A stretch of 6,232 bases of DNA from Syntrophaceae bacterium UBA5761 (GTDB lineage Bacteria; Desulfobacterota; Syntrophia; Syntrophales; UBA4778), in contig DIEZ01000022.1 in assembly GCA_002418885.1 (NCBI GenBank), positions 1 to 6,232 of the forward strand, given 5' to 3'. Below, in pieces: positions 1-6,203 of the stretch. Both the position numbers and the translations under genes were made by a program. Each line of letters starts with the position of its first letter. Position 1 is the stretch's first letter. Below the pieces are notes generated by a model. It had not been told where the DNA came from, did no database searches, and was given only the letters and a program-made list of their open reading frames with translations.

Positions 1-36
1 CGATACGGGCATGGGGGTTAATCAGTAGTTTTCAAT

Positions 37-75
37 CGGTGCAGGGGAAACCCAACCGAGGCATCCCCCACACCG
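37..75 (-). other. Strong leader hairpin on the left-edge sigma-54 transcript
   Basis: In minus-strand RNA, CGGTGTGGGGGA (75-64) pairs with TCCCCTGCACCG (48-37) over 12 continuous pairs, around a 15-base loop. Two of the pairs are G-U on the minus strand but would be A-C mismatches on the plus strand, so the fold favours minus-strand RNA. That agrees with the promoter at 129-114, whose transcript would reach this stem about 28 bases in. No T tract follows, so it is not a simple terminator. It could be a leader structure or part of a small RNA. Confidence 0.45.
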
Positions 76-113
76 AACAAAAAAGGGAGGTAAACACAAA
101 CGTTATTCTTAAT

Positions 114-129
114 AGCAAGAGAAGTGCCA
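114..129 (-). promoter_or_regulatory. Consensus sigma-54 (-24/-12) promoter reading off the left edge
   Basis: The minus strand reads TGGCACTTCTCTTGCT, a complete match to TGGCAC-N5-TTGCW. GG (128-127) and GC (116-115) are exactly ten bases apart. The inferred start point is near 103. It is the stronger of the two such promoters in the window and lies about 225 bases beyond the end of the sigma-54 regulator gene, so it is probably a direct target of that regulator (inference). The transcribed unit lies mostly outside the window. Confidence 0.78.
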
Positions 130-353
130 TCACCGCCTCACAGAGGGTCTTCCTACGGGACTCACCGGTCCATGAGATTCCGGGCTGCAACGAACATCTT
201 AGTCTGAGAAATTCTTTATAATAATCGCCGCGATGTACAGCTTCCCGACCGAATATGAGCCGATTCTCCGCTTCAGAGCCCGCACCGGTCTCCAAAAAAA
301 TCCCATCGGCCTCAGCTGAAGGTGTTAAATTTTTCAACATCCTGTTGATATTG

Positions 354-1757
354 TCAACTGGTTCCCTTCTTTACCATTCCCAGTTTCTTCATCTGATGGT
401 ACAGACTCAGACGGGATAAGCCGAGCATCCTTGCCGCTTCCGTCTTGTTGCCGCGGGCCTGACCCAAGGCCCGGGCTATCAAGCGCGATTGAAACCTCTC
501 CGTCAAAGCTCGATAATCAGACCCGCCGCCGTCTGACGAGAGTTCGTCGGCGTCCGCCGCAGCATGACTGTCAGCGGTACCGCCCCTTTTGGTGATCCTC
601 AGGGGAATATGTTCGGGCAGGAGCACTCCGCCGTCTTCGAGTATCATGACCCGTTCGACAACGTTCAGCAGCTCGCGGACATTGCCCGGCCAGTCATACT
701 GGGTGAGCAGGTCGCGCGCCCCCTCAGAGATTCGCTTCCCCGGTTTGTTGAATTTCCTGCTGTAATGGCCGATGAAATGCTCGACAAGCGGTATGATGTC
801 CTCTTTCCTTTCCCGCAGGGACGGCAGGTGGATGTCGATGACGTTCAACCGATAGTACAGGTCACTGCGAAAAAAGCCGTTTTCGACCGCCTTTTTTAGG
901 TCCCGGTTCGTCGCCGCGACGATGCGGACGTCGATGGCGATGCTTTTCGTTCCGCCGATCCTCCGGAAACACTTTTCTTCGATCAACTGGAGGACTTTCG
1001 CCTGCAGCGCCGCCTCCATCTCACCGATCTCGTCAAGAAACAAGGTGCCTCCGTGAGCCATTTCGACGAGACCCTTTTTCTGTCTCTTGGCGTCTGTGAA
1101 GGCCCCGGCCTCGTAACCGAACAATTCGCTCTCCAGCAATGTGCCCGGTATGGAGGCGCAGTTGATCTCGACGAACGGCTGATGGGCGCGCAGGCTGTTG
1201 TAATGGAGACATTTGGCGACAAGGCTTTTCCCCGTGCCGCTCGCCCCCTCGATCAGAATCGTTGAAGCGTCGCTGTTGGCGACCTTCGTCAAGACCTCGA
1301 GGACCTTCTGGAGGGCTTCACTCTTGCCGATGATGTTGTGGTACCCGTAACGCTCCTTGTTCCGGTAGATAAACTGCTGGACTTCCTGGCGCAGGTTCCT
1401 TATTTCCATGGCCATCTTGATGATCGATGTGATGGCCTTGGCCTTGACGGGCTTGTGGATAAAATCGAAGGCGCCCAGATTGAGTGCCCGCCTGGTGGAT
1501 TCGATATCACCGTAAGCAGTCATCATCATCACGATCACGTCGGGGTTCGTTTCCCTCAGCCGCTGCAGGACGTCGATGCCGCTGATGTCAGGCAACCTCA
1601 TATCCAGTAAGACCAAGTCGACATCGGCGGCCTTAACGATTTCCAAACACTCCTGTCCCGTCCCGGCCAGGTGCACTCGGTAACCCTCGTCGACGAGTGA
1701 ATTCTTCAACGTTTCTCGGATGAGTTCGTGATCGTCCGCGACAAGTATACTGTACAA
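354..1757 (-). CDS. Sigma-54-dependent response regulator, NtrC class (receiver, AAA+, Fis HTH)
   Basis: This 467-residue protein is the likely partner of the preceding kinase and should activate RNA polymerase-sigma-54 when phosphorylated. The receiver (1-120) keeps the acidic pair Asp8/Asp9, the phosphoacceptor Asp52 in LLDMRLPD, Thr80 and Lys102. The AAA+ domain (about 140-375) has Walker A GASGTGKS (171-178), the sigma-54 contact loop as GAFTDA (218-223), Walker B GGTLFLDEIGE (236-246), arginine-finger region RSDLYYRLN (298-305) and the sensor II motif DWPGNVREL (355-363). A low-complexity A/D/S/G linker (about 390-413) leads to a Fis-type HTH (437-461, NKTEAARMLGLSRLSLYHQM). The GAFTDA form changes one residue of the classical GAFTGA; such variants occur in related regulators and need not abolish function. 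The length is normal. Translation starts at TTG immediately after the kinase TAG, so the pair is tightly coupled. Confidence 0.95.
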   Translation of the reverse strand: MYSILVADDHELIRETLKNSLVDEGYRVHLAGTGQECLEIVKAADVDLVLLDMRLPDISGIDVLQRLRETNPDVIVMMMTAYGDIESTRRALNLGAFDFIHKPVKAKAITSIIKMAMEIRNLRQEVQQFIYRNKERYGYHNIIGKSEALQKVLEVLTKVANSDASTILIEGASGTGKSLVAKCLHYNSLRAHQPFVEINCASIPGTLLESELFGYEAGAFTDAKRQKKGLVEMAHGGTLFLDEIGEMEAALQAKVLQLIEEKCFRRIGGTKSIAIDVRIVAATNRDLKKAVENGFFRSDLYYRLNVIDIHLPSLRERKEDIIPLVEHFIGHYSRKFNKPGKRISEGARDLLTQYDWPGNVRELLNVVERVMILEDGGVLLPEHIPLRITKRGGTADSHAAADADELSSDGGGSDYRALTERFQSRLIARALGQARGNKTEAARMLGLSRLSLYHQMKKLGMVKKGTS

Positions 1758-3485
1758 CTACGATGTCCCTCCTCTTGCCGCTCCCACGGGCAGAATGACA
1801 TGGACCCTCGTTCCGCCCGTGGGGCCGTCCTCGATGGAGATAGCGCCCCTGTGAGCCTCGACTACTTTGTGGCAATGATAAAGGCCGAGACCCGTGCCGT
1901 CGGGCCTCGTCGTAAAGAAGGGGTCGAAAACCTTTTCCTTCATCTCGGAAGGGATCCCCGTGCCCGTATCTTCCACGGTTACCTGAATGGTGCGTTCATC
2001 CGCACCGTACAACCTGTGATTCGAGGGCAGAGACGAGACCTTCAGCACACCCTTTCCTCTCATGGACTGGATGGCGTTCATGGCGATGTTGATCACGACT
2101 TCGCGCATCTTTTCCCGATCCGCGAGCACGAGCGGGACATCGGGGTCACACTGCAGGACGAGGTCGATGTTTTCCTTCCGGCAAAGACCGACAAGGAAGT
2201 CGGATGCGTTCCGGATGACCTGGTTGACATCGGTGGGCTGCAGCTTGATTTCGCGGGGCCGGGCCATATTCAGCAGGTCGCCGATGACGACGTCGATCCG
2301 CTCGATCTCTTCCATCGATTTCAACAACAATGTTCTCTGGGGATGGCCCGGTTCCAGACTCGCGCTGACGAGCTCTAGCACGGCGCCGATCCCCATCAGG
2401 GGGTTGCGAATCTCATGAGAAATCCCCGCGGCCAGTTGCCCTACCGAGGCCAGTTTGCTCATCCTCTGGACCTGTTCGTTGACGATCTTCTTTTCCGTGA
2501 GGTCTTGAAAAAGAAAGAGTGTTCCCGTTTCACGGCCCTGGTTGTCTTTCAAGGATGAAACGGCGATTTCGATAAAATGCCTCTCGCCGTCCTCCCCGAT
2601 GTAGTCATACTCCTTTAACGAAGCAGCCGGATTCAGCAAGGTGTCTCTGAAAATCGTGATGCCGCGGTACCTGTCCGCAACCTCTCTGATGTCCGTCGAG
2701 AGGAGTTTCTCCTGGTCGACCGCAAGGATCTTCGCGGCCTCCCGGTTGAGGGAGATGACCTTGCCCTTGTTGTCCACCGTAAGGATGCCGTTCGGGGAAC
2801 TCTCGAGGATGTTCTCGTTGAGATTCCGCTCCGCCATGAGCTGCTCGTAAGACCGACTGTTCTCGATGATGATGCTCGCCTGATTGGCGAAGATCGTGAA
2901 GGCCTCGACCTCCGCCTCGGAAATCGGGGGACCGGCGGCGGGACGGTTGACGCCCATGCAGCCGATGATCTTTCCTTTCACGGTGAGGGGGGCGTAAACT
3001 ATCCGGCCACGGCCGAGTTTCCTCGTGATGATCCGGTCGATCTCCGTCGCCCGGGGATCCCTCAGCGAATCTTCAAAATAGACAACCCTGCCGTCTTTGA
3101 CGACCCTCGTCTCGATACAGTCATGACGGTCGAGGTCGAAAGGCCTTTTGTATGCCCGGATTTCATTCTCTTCACCGAACCCGCTCGCCAAACGACAGTT
3201 CAAACGCCTCCTATCATCGCCGACGAGAAATAGACAGGATGCCGAAAACCCCAGGTCCTTTTCGGCACTGATCAGTATAGACCTCAGTATCTCGTCGAGC
3301 GGAATTTGTTGGGTAAGGAGATTGGATATGCGGAAAACGGAGGCGATGACCCTGTTTTTTGTTTCCAGTTCCCTCTGCAGATGTTCCATTTCCGGCACCC
3401 CGGAGATGGATAGGCTCTGCCGCTCCGGGTCTCGAAGCTTCACCTGAGATGTTGCATATTCGGCGTCAGACTGCCGCTGCCGCAT
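1758..3485 (-). CDS. Cytoplasmic GAF-PAS sensor histidine kinase (NtrB-like)
   Basis: This 575-residue kinase should autophosphorylate on histidine and pass the phosphate to the adjacent regulator. After a helical start (about 32-60) comes a GAF domain (about 62-208), a linker helix, a PAS domain (about 221-330, with [16 protein letters not shown]), a HisKA domain with [12 protein letters not shown] (His357), and an HATPase_c domain. The ATP site has the N box [11 protein letters not shown] (Asn470), G1 VEDTGTGIP (Asp506), the F box DPFF (521-524) and G2 GTGLGLY (530-536), all intact. No membrane segment or signal peptide is visible, so the signal is probably intracellular; the ligands of the GAF and PAS domains are not predictable. 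The ATG at 3485 directly follows an in-frame TAA and has only a weak GGGA ahead. Met33, with GGGGTG six bases before it, is a credible alternative start that keeps every domain. Confidence 0.95.
   Translation of the reverse strand: MRQRQSDAEYATSQVKLRDPERQSLSISGVPEMEHLQRELETKNRVIASVFRISNLLTQQIPLDEILRSILISAEKDLGFSASCLFLVGDDRRRLNCRLASGFGEENEIRAYKRPFDLDRHDCIETRVVKDGRVVYFEDSLRDPRATEIDRIITRKLGRGRIVYAPLTVKGKIIGCMGVNRPAAGPPISEAEVEAFTIFANQASIIIENSRSYEQLMAERNLNENILESSPNGILTVDNKGKVISLNREAAKILAVDQEKLLSTDIREVADRYRGITIFRDTLLNPAASLKEYDYIGEDGERHFIEIAVSSLKDNQGRETGTLFLFQDLTEKKIVNEQVQRMSKLASVGQLAAGISHEIRNPLMGIGAVLELVSASLEPGHPQRTLLLKSMEEIERIDVVIGDLLNMARPREIKLQPTDVNQVIRNASDFLVGLCRKENIDLVLQCDPDVPLVLADREKMREVVINIAMNAIQSMRGKGVLKVSSLPSNHRLYGADERTIQVTVEDTGTGIPSEMKEKVFDPFFTTRPDGTGLGLYHCHKVVEAHRGAISIEDGPTGGTRVHVILPVGAARGGTS
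1767..1773 (-). promoter_or_regulatory. Ribosome binding site for the regulator, inside the kinase 3' end
   Basis: AGGAGGG on the minus strand lies in the last kinase codons (encoding ARGG) and ends nine bases before TTG at 1757-1755. The codon before that TTG is the kinase stop TAG in the same frame, so no start further upstream is possible. Any later start would remove the first strand of the receiver domain. This site therefore decides the TTG start and suggests the regulator is translated as part of the kinase mRNA. Confidence 0.75.
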
Positions 3486-3518
3486 TTATCCCGACCCGAA
3501 CCACTTATCTAACCGTTC

Positions 3519-3574
3519 CCGGCGACGCCCCTTTCTCATTTACGAACAGGAAACGAAAAAAGTCTCGCCGCCGG
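3519..3574 (-). other. Leader stem-loop in the kinase mRNA
   Basis: In the minus-strand transcript, CCGGCGGCG (3574-3566) can pair with CGTCGCCGG (3527-3519) as nine continuous pairs including one G-U. The loop is about 38 bases. The structure lies within the leader predicted from the sigma-54 promoter and ends about 33 bases before the kinase start. It has no T tract, so it is not an obvious attenuator. GC-rich stems of this kind can arise by chance. Confidence 0.3.
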
Positions 3575-3609
3575 TGGATGCGAACGCCCATGCCTTGCTA
3601 TCGTCGAGA

Positions 3610-3625
3610 AGCAAAAGTAATGCCA
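3610..3625 (-). promoter_or_regulatory. Sigma-54 (-24/-12) promoter for the kinase-regulator operon
   Basis: The minus strand reads TGGCATTACTTTTGCT. It matches the TGGCAC-N5-TTGCW consensus at every conserved position except the sixth base (T for C). The invariant GG (3624-3623) and GC (3612-3611) are separated by exactly ten bases. The inferred start point is near 3599, giving a leader of about 114 bases before the kinase ATG. Since this operon encodes a sigma-54 activator, positive autoregulation is the natural reading, but the promoter has been identified by eye only. Confidence 0.7.
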
Positions 3626-3665
3626 TCTGCCCTCGAAAAAAAGGGGCGGCAAAGGCCGACTCCTG

Positions 3666-3691
3666 CGTCATTCCAACTCTCTGGAATGACG
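3666..3691. repeat. 26-bp inverted repeat next to the 19-bp palindrome
   Basis: CGTCATTCCA (3666-3675) pairs perfectly with TGGAATGACG (3682-3691) around a six-base loop, and the last base is shared with the next palindrome. The GTCATTCC/GGAATGAC arms resemble small dispersed palindromic repeats found in intergenic DNA of many proteobacteria, so a repetitive element is a serious alternative to an operator. No second copy exists in this window. Confidence 0.55.
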
Positions 3692-3709
3692 GGCTTTACG
3701 CTAAAGCCC
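3691..3709. repeat. 19-bp perfect palindrome, candidate activator binding site
   Basis: GGGCTTTA (3691-3698) and TAAAGCCC (3702-3709) are perfect inverted repeats around CGC. The centre lies about 100 bases upstream of the start point inferred for the sigma-54 promoter at 3625-3610. That is within the usual -80 to -150 range for enhancer sites of NtrC-class activators, and the 19-bp size suits a Fis-type HTH dimer. Binding by the regulator encoded in this window is inference. It may instead be part of a dispersed repeat together with its neighbour. Confidence 0.5.
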
Positions 3710-3781
3710 CTCATATGATTTGCGGGACGGCGGGGACGAGCACGAGGGCACCCGGCTTTACCGACCCAGGGGCTGAGGCAT

Positions 3782-3822
3782 CCTGTTGAAAACGCGAACG
3801 GCCTGTTCGCATTCTTAACAGG
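3782..3822 (-). terminator. Hairpin after the deacylase, possible rho-independent terminator
   Basis: The structure begins 14 bases past the deacylase stop. An inner perfect stem (GCGAAC 3794-3799 with GTTCGC 3805-3810, loop of 5) is nested in an outer stem (CCTGTT 3782-3787 with AACAGG 3817-3822) across an imperfectly paired internal loop. On the minus strand the inner stem is followed by GTTTTC, a short and interrupted T tract. The position fits a terminator; the poor T tract makes it weak, and it could instead protect the 3' end of the mRNA. Confidence 0.45.
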
Positions 3823-3836
3823 TACTGATACCCTTC

Positions 3837-5468
3837 TCATAGGATCACACGGCGCTGCAGGTATCGCAAGACCTTGCCCGGCAACCTGCCTGTATGCTCT
3901 CCCTGGTCGATCACGACCTCGCCGTTCACGATTACGTACTCGATCCCTCGGCTGTAACGATGCGGGTCCTCCCATGTCGAAAGGTCGATGACCGTGTCTG
4001 GATTGAAGATAACCAGGTCGGCATAATAACCGTTCATAATCCGACCCCGCCCCGCGAGGCCGAATTTTTCGGCCGTCAAAGAAGTTATCTTTTCGATCGC
4101 CCGGCCGAGGGGCATCAGTCTTTCATCCCTCACGTACCGGCCGAGCATGCGCGGGAACGTACCGTAGGACCTTGGGTGGGGCTTCCCGCATGCGAGCTTG
4201 CCGTAAGGCGCCAGGGCCCAGCCGTCGGAACCGATCACGACGAGGGGATGGAGTATGATGCGTTTGAAGGTCTCTTCATTCAAAGAAAAATTGATCATCC
4301 CCACCTGGTCGTTCTCCTCGATTATGAGGTCGCTGATGAAGTCGTAGGGGTCTTTCCCTGCCTCCCGGGATGCCTGGAGGATGCTCTTACCGGGGAGATG
4401 ACTGTTTTTTTGGGTTATGACCGAAGTGATTATTATATTATCCCAGCTGCCGATCTTTTCCTCCTGGGCCTTGATGCTTTCCCTCAGCTTACTCTCTAAC
4501 ACCGTGCCTTTAGAGTTCTTCAGGTATTCCGTGATCTTTCCTTCCCGCGCCCAACGGGGGAAGAAGACACTCAGGAACGTCGAGGTGGCGGTATAGGGGT
4601 AGCGGTCGGCCATGATGTTGAGCCCCTCCGTCCTGACCTCGGATATCCGGGAGAGTACGGCGTGTATCTTGGACCAGTTTCGCGGATACGCCAGCTTCAG
4701 GTGGGATATCTGGAGGCTCACCCGCGCCTCCATGGCGACCTTTATCGTCTCTTCGACGGCCTCCATGAGGTAGTCTCCTTCGTCCCTCATGTGCGTCGAG
4801 TAAACACCTCCGTAGTGCGCCACTACCCGGCAGAGGTCGATTATCTCCTCCTGCTGTGCGAAGACCCCCGGCGTGTAGATCAAGCCGGTGGAGAGTCCGA
4901 GGGCGCCCGCCTCTATACAGTCTTCCACGATCGACTTCATCTCCTCGACCTCATGGTCTTCGGAGACGCGGTCCTCGCAGCCAACGACGGCCTCCCGCAG
5001 CGTTCCGTGGCCAAGGAGGGTCGCATAGTTGAGCGCTATTCCGCCCTGCTCCAGGCGTCGGAAGAATCCCCTGATGTCCCGCCAATCGAGGGCGAGGTCG
5101 TACTTCTCCCTAAGAATCCGCCCCCTCTGCTCGAAGGATTCGTCGCTCAAGGGAAAGAAGGTAAACCCGCAATTTCCGCCGATTTCCGTCGTTACGCCCT
5201 GCCGGATCTTGCTCTCCGCCCGTGGGTTGACAAGAAGCTCCACATCCGTGTGGCTGTGGGGGTCGATGAACCCCGGCGCCACGACGAGACCGGAGGCATC
5301 TATCACCCGTCGGGCGTGACGCCCCTCCAGACCAGGCCCGAGATGGACAATCCTTTCTTCTTTCACCGCCACGTCCACGTCCTGACCGGGCGTCCCAAGG
5401 CCGTTGTAAACATGCCCTCCCCGAATCAGGAGGTCGTATTCTTTTTCATTCGGCCCATTGCTTATCAT
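3837..5468 (-). CDS. N-acyl-D-amino-acid deacylase (D-aminoacylase), amidohydrolase superfamily
   Basis: This 543-residue metal-dependent hydrolase is expected to release a D-amino acid and a carboxylate from N-acyl-D-amino acids. An N-terminal beta-sandwich strand (YDLLIRGGHVYNGLG, 11-25) leads to the metal motif GFIDPHSHTD (67-75, HSH at 71-73). GGNCGF follows with Cys100, equivalent to the zinc-binding cysteine of Alcaligenes D-aminoacylase. STHMRDEGD (His226), QISHLK (His256) and GSDGWA (Asp415, probable catalytic acid) complete the active site. HPRSYGTFPR (431-440) and a C-terminal GRGRIMNGYYADLVIF strand are also typical. All key residues are present and the length is normal for the longer members. 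No signal peptide or membrane segment is visible, so the enzyme is probably cytoplasmic. ATG at 5468 is the first start after an in-frame TGA, with only a weak GGTG ahead. Substrate preference (neutral, D-Glu or D-Asp acyl derivatives) cannot be read from the sequence. A D-hydantoinase is less likely because of the Cys100 motif. Confidence 0.93.
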   Translation of the reverse strand: MISNGPNEKEYDLLIRGGHVYNGLGTPGQDVDVAVKEERIVHLGPGLEGRHARRVIDASGLVVAPGFIDPHSHTDVELLVNPRAESKIRQGVTTEIGGNCGFTFFPLSDESFEQRGRILREKYDLALDWRDIRGFFRRLEQGGIALNYATLLGHGTLREAVVGCEDRVSEDHEVEEMKSIVEDCIEAGALGLSTGLIYTPGVFAQQEEIIDLCRVVAHYGGVYSTHMRDEGDYLMEAVEETIKVAMEARVSLQISHLKLAYPRNWSKIHAVLSRISEVRTEGLNIMADRYPYTATSTFLSVFFPRWAREGKITEYLKNSKGTVLESKLRESIKAQEEKIGSWDNIIITSVITQKNSHLPGKSILQASREAGKDPYDFISDLIIEENDQVGMINFSLNEETFKRIILHPLVVIGSDGWALAPYGKLACGKPHPRSYGTFPRMLGRYVRDERLMPLGRAIEKITSLTAEKFGLAGRGRIMNGYYADLVIFNPDTVIDLSTWEDPHRYSRGIEYVIVNGEVVIDQGEHTGRLPGKVLRYLQRRVIL

Positions 5469-5521
5469 TTTTCACCATCGTCTTCTGTTGTCTAAAGACT
5501 GCCCGCCCGAATGTACGGCCG

Positions 5522-6193
5522 TCATACGAGCGCCCATAATACGGCGTACACCAGCGACGGCAGGAGGTTTCCCACGGGGATTTTTTTCAACTCCAGGATG
5601 TTGATCCCGATAGCGATGATGAGCACCCCACCTGTCGCGGTGACGGCGCTGAGGACGCGGGGGTCCTGAAGAAAGAGAAGGTGGGAGGCCAAAAGGGTGA
5701 TGGTACCCTGCACTACCAGGACGGGAATCGCAGAAAACGCGACGCCAAGGCCGAGGGTGGATGCAAAGGCAACGGAGGCTACGCCGTCCAGCATCGCCTT
5801 GAGATAGAGGGTGCTTGCGTCGCCGACCACACCGTCTTGGATGGCGCCGACGATCACCATGGCCCCGGAGATGTAAAGGATCGATGCCGAAACAAATCCT
5901 TCAACAAAGGTTGTAGAACCGGAGTGGAACCGCTCTTTCAGCCATCGCCCCAGCCGCTCCACCCAATCTTCGACTTCCAGCAGTTCTCCCGTCAATGCCC
6001 CGAGAAGAAGGCAACCGACGACAGGAATGACCTCTCTCACCGATAGGGCCATCTGGAGACCGATAACCACAACGGAAAGGCCGAGGGTCTGCATGACGGT
6101 CTTTTTGAACCTCTCCGGCAGACGGTTACCGACCGAGAGGCCGATCAGGCTCCCGACGATTATGCCGCCGCTGTTTACTATCGTCCCCTTCAA
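5522..6193 (-). CDS. DUF554 family integral membrane protein (YdfK-like)
   Basis: This is a 223-residue, very hydrophobic protein whose N-terminus (MKGTIVNSGGIIVGSLIG) and following NRLPERFKKTVMQTLGL stretch resemble the DUF554/YdfK family, which usually has about 220-240 residues, so it looks full length. Likely membrane segments lie near residues 5-22, 33-51, 55-72, 97-119, 131-170 (probably two), 181-200 and 206-223. A short polar loop (about 73-96, rich in E, R and K) separates the two halves. Small residues in the helices (VGSLIG, LLGALTGEL) and the conserved-looking GAIQDG and MLDGVASVAFAS stretches fit a transporter-like membrane protein, but the family has no firmly established function. 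The start is TTG, chosen because it aligns with the family N-terminus and follows a strong AGGAGG. The gene is 53 bp upstream of the deacylase and probably shares its transcript. Family assignment is fairly sure; the role is unknown. Confidence 0.9.
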   Translation of the reverse strand: MKGTIVNSGGIIVGSLIGLSVGNRLPERFKKTVMQTLGLSVVVIGLQMALSVREVIPVVGCLLLGALTGELLEVEDWVERLGRWLKERFHSGSTTFVEGFVSASILYISGAMVIVGAIQDGVVGDASTLYLKAMLDGVASVAFASTLGLGVAFSAIPVLVVQGTITLLASHLLFLQDPRVLSAVTATGGVLIIAIGINILELKKIPVGNLLPSLVYAVLWALV

Positions 6194-6197
6194 GAAA

Positions 6198-6203
6198 CCT
6201 CCT
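6198..6203 (-). promoter_or_regulatory. Ribosome binding site supporting a TTG start for the DUF554 gene
   Basis: On the minus strand AGGAGG is followed by the four-base spacer TTTC and then TTG at 6193-6191. It sits in a purine-rich stretch that includes GGAGAGAGAGGAGG. The spacing is slightly short, but there is no competing ATG close by, and the TTG gives the expected family N-terminus. A TATAAA at 6217-6212 could be a -10 box, but the matching -35 region would lie at or beyond the right edge, so no promoter is called. Confidence 0.75.

Larger units (their letters stand above)
1..353. other. Region downstream of the regulator without a convincing gene
   Basis: No reading frame here has convincing coding character. 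A 102-codon minus-strand frame (340-32) begins 13 bases after the regulator stop, but it has no good ribosome binding site and mixed codon use, and a sigma-54 promoter and a leader hairpin lie inside it. The region also holds a small stem TCAACA/TGTTGA (334-348) just after the regulator. A run of seven T on the minus strand (300-294) sits nine bases beyond a weak CCTT/GAGG stem (322-310), which is at best a poor terminator. CACCGGTC is directly repeated at 163-170 and 283-290. An ATG at 12-10 on the minus strand stays open to the left edge but has no ribosome binding site. Confidence 0.6.
3486..3836. other. Non-coding regulatory gap between the deacylase and the kinase (351 bp)
   Basis: No reading frame here is convincing: those present on both strands are short, have atypical composition, and several run into the flanking genes in the wrong frame. 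On the minus strand the gap holds, in order of transcription, the hairpin after the deacylase, a pair of adjacent palindromes (3666-3709), a run of seven T (3642-3636) after a small CGGC/GCCG stem (3647-3658), a -24/-12 promoter (3625-3610), and a leader of about 114 bases with one long stem (3519-3574). The T run after the small stem could be a weak terminator placed just before the promoter. The leader also contains a 17-codon frame (3539-3486) without a ribosome binding site. Confidence 0.7.

Noticed and set aside
294..322. Possible terminator after the regulator (weak stem then seven T on the minus strand)
   Set aside because: The stem has only four pairs including a G-U, and nine bases separate it from the T run, so it does not fit a normal rho-independent terminator.
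32..340. 102-codon minus-strand reading frame directly after the regulator
   Set aside because: It begins 13 bases after the regulator stop, but has no proper ribosome binding site, mixed third-position bases unlike its neighbours and no recognisable domain. A consensus sigma-54 promoter and a strong leader hairpin lie inside it. The hydrophobic stretch near its end is not enough to call a gene.
1728..2378. 216-codon plus-strand frame opposite the kinase 3' end
   Set aside because: It is antisense to the HATPase and HisKA regions of the kinase, and the composition (many His, Asp, Arg) is typical of a reverse-strand shadow.
3486..3539. 17-codon arginine-rich leader frame ending at the TAA just before the kinase ATG
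   Set aside because: There is no ribosome binding site before its ATG and such short frames are common by chance. It is simply the same frame as the kinase upstream of the stop.
3598..3975. 125-codon minus-strand frame overlapping the deacylase 3' end and the gap
   Set aside because: It overlaps a well-supported gene in another frame, is rich in Arg, Pro and Gly as expected of shadow frames, and covers the palindromes and promoter.
4662..5495. 277-codon plus-strand frame opposite the deacylase
   Set aside because: It lies antisense to an intact enzyme with all catalytic motifs; long antisense frames are usual in GC-rich coding DNA, and no domain is recognisable.
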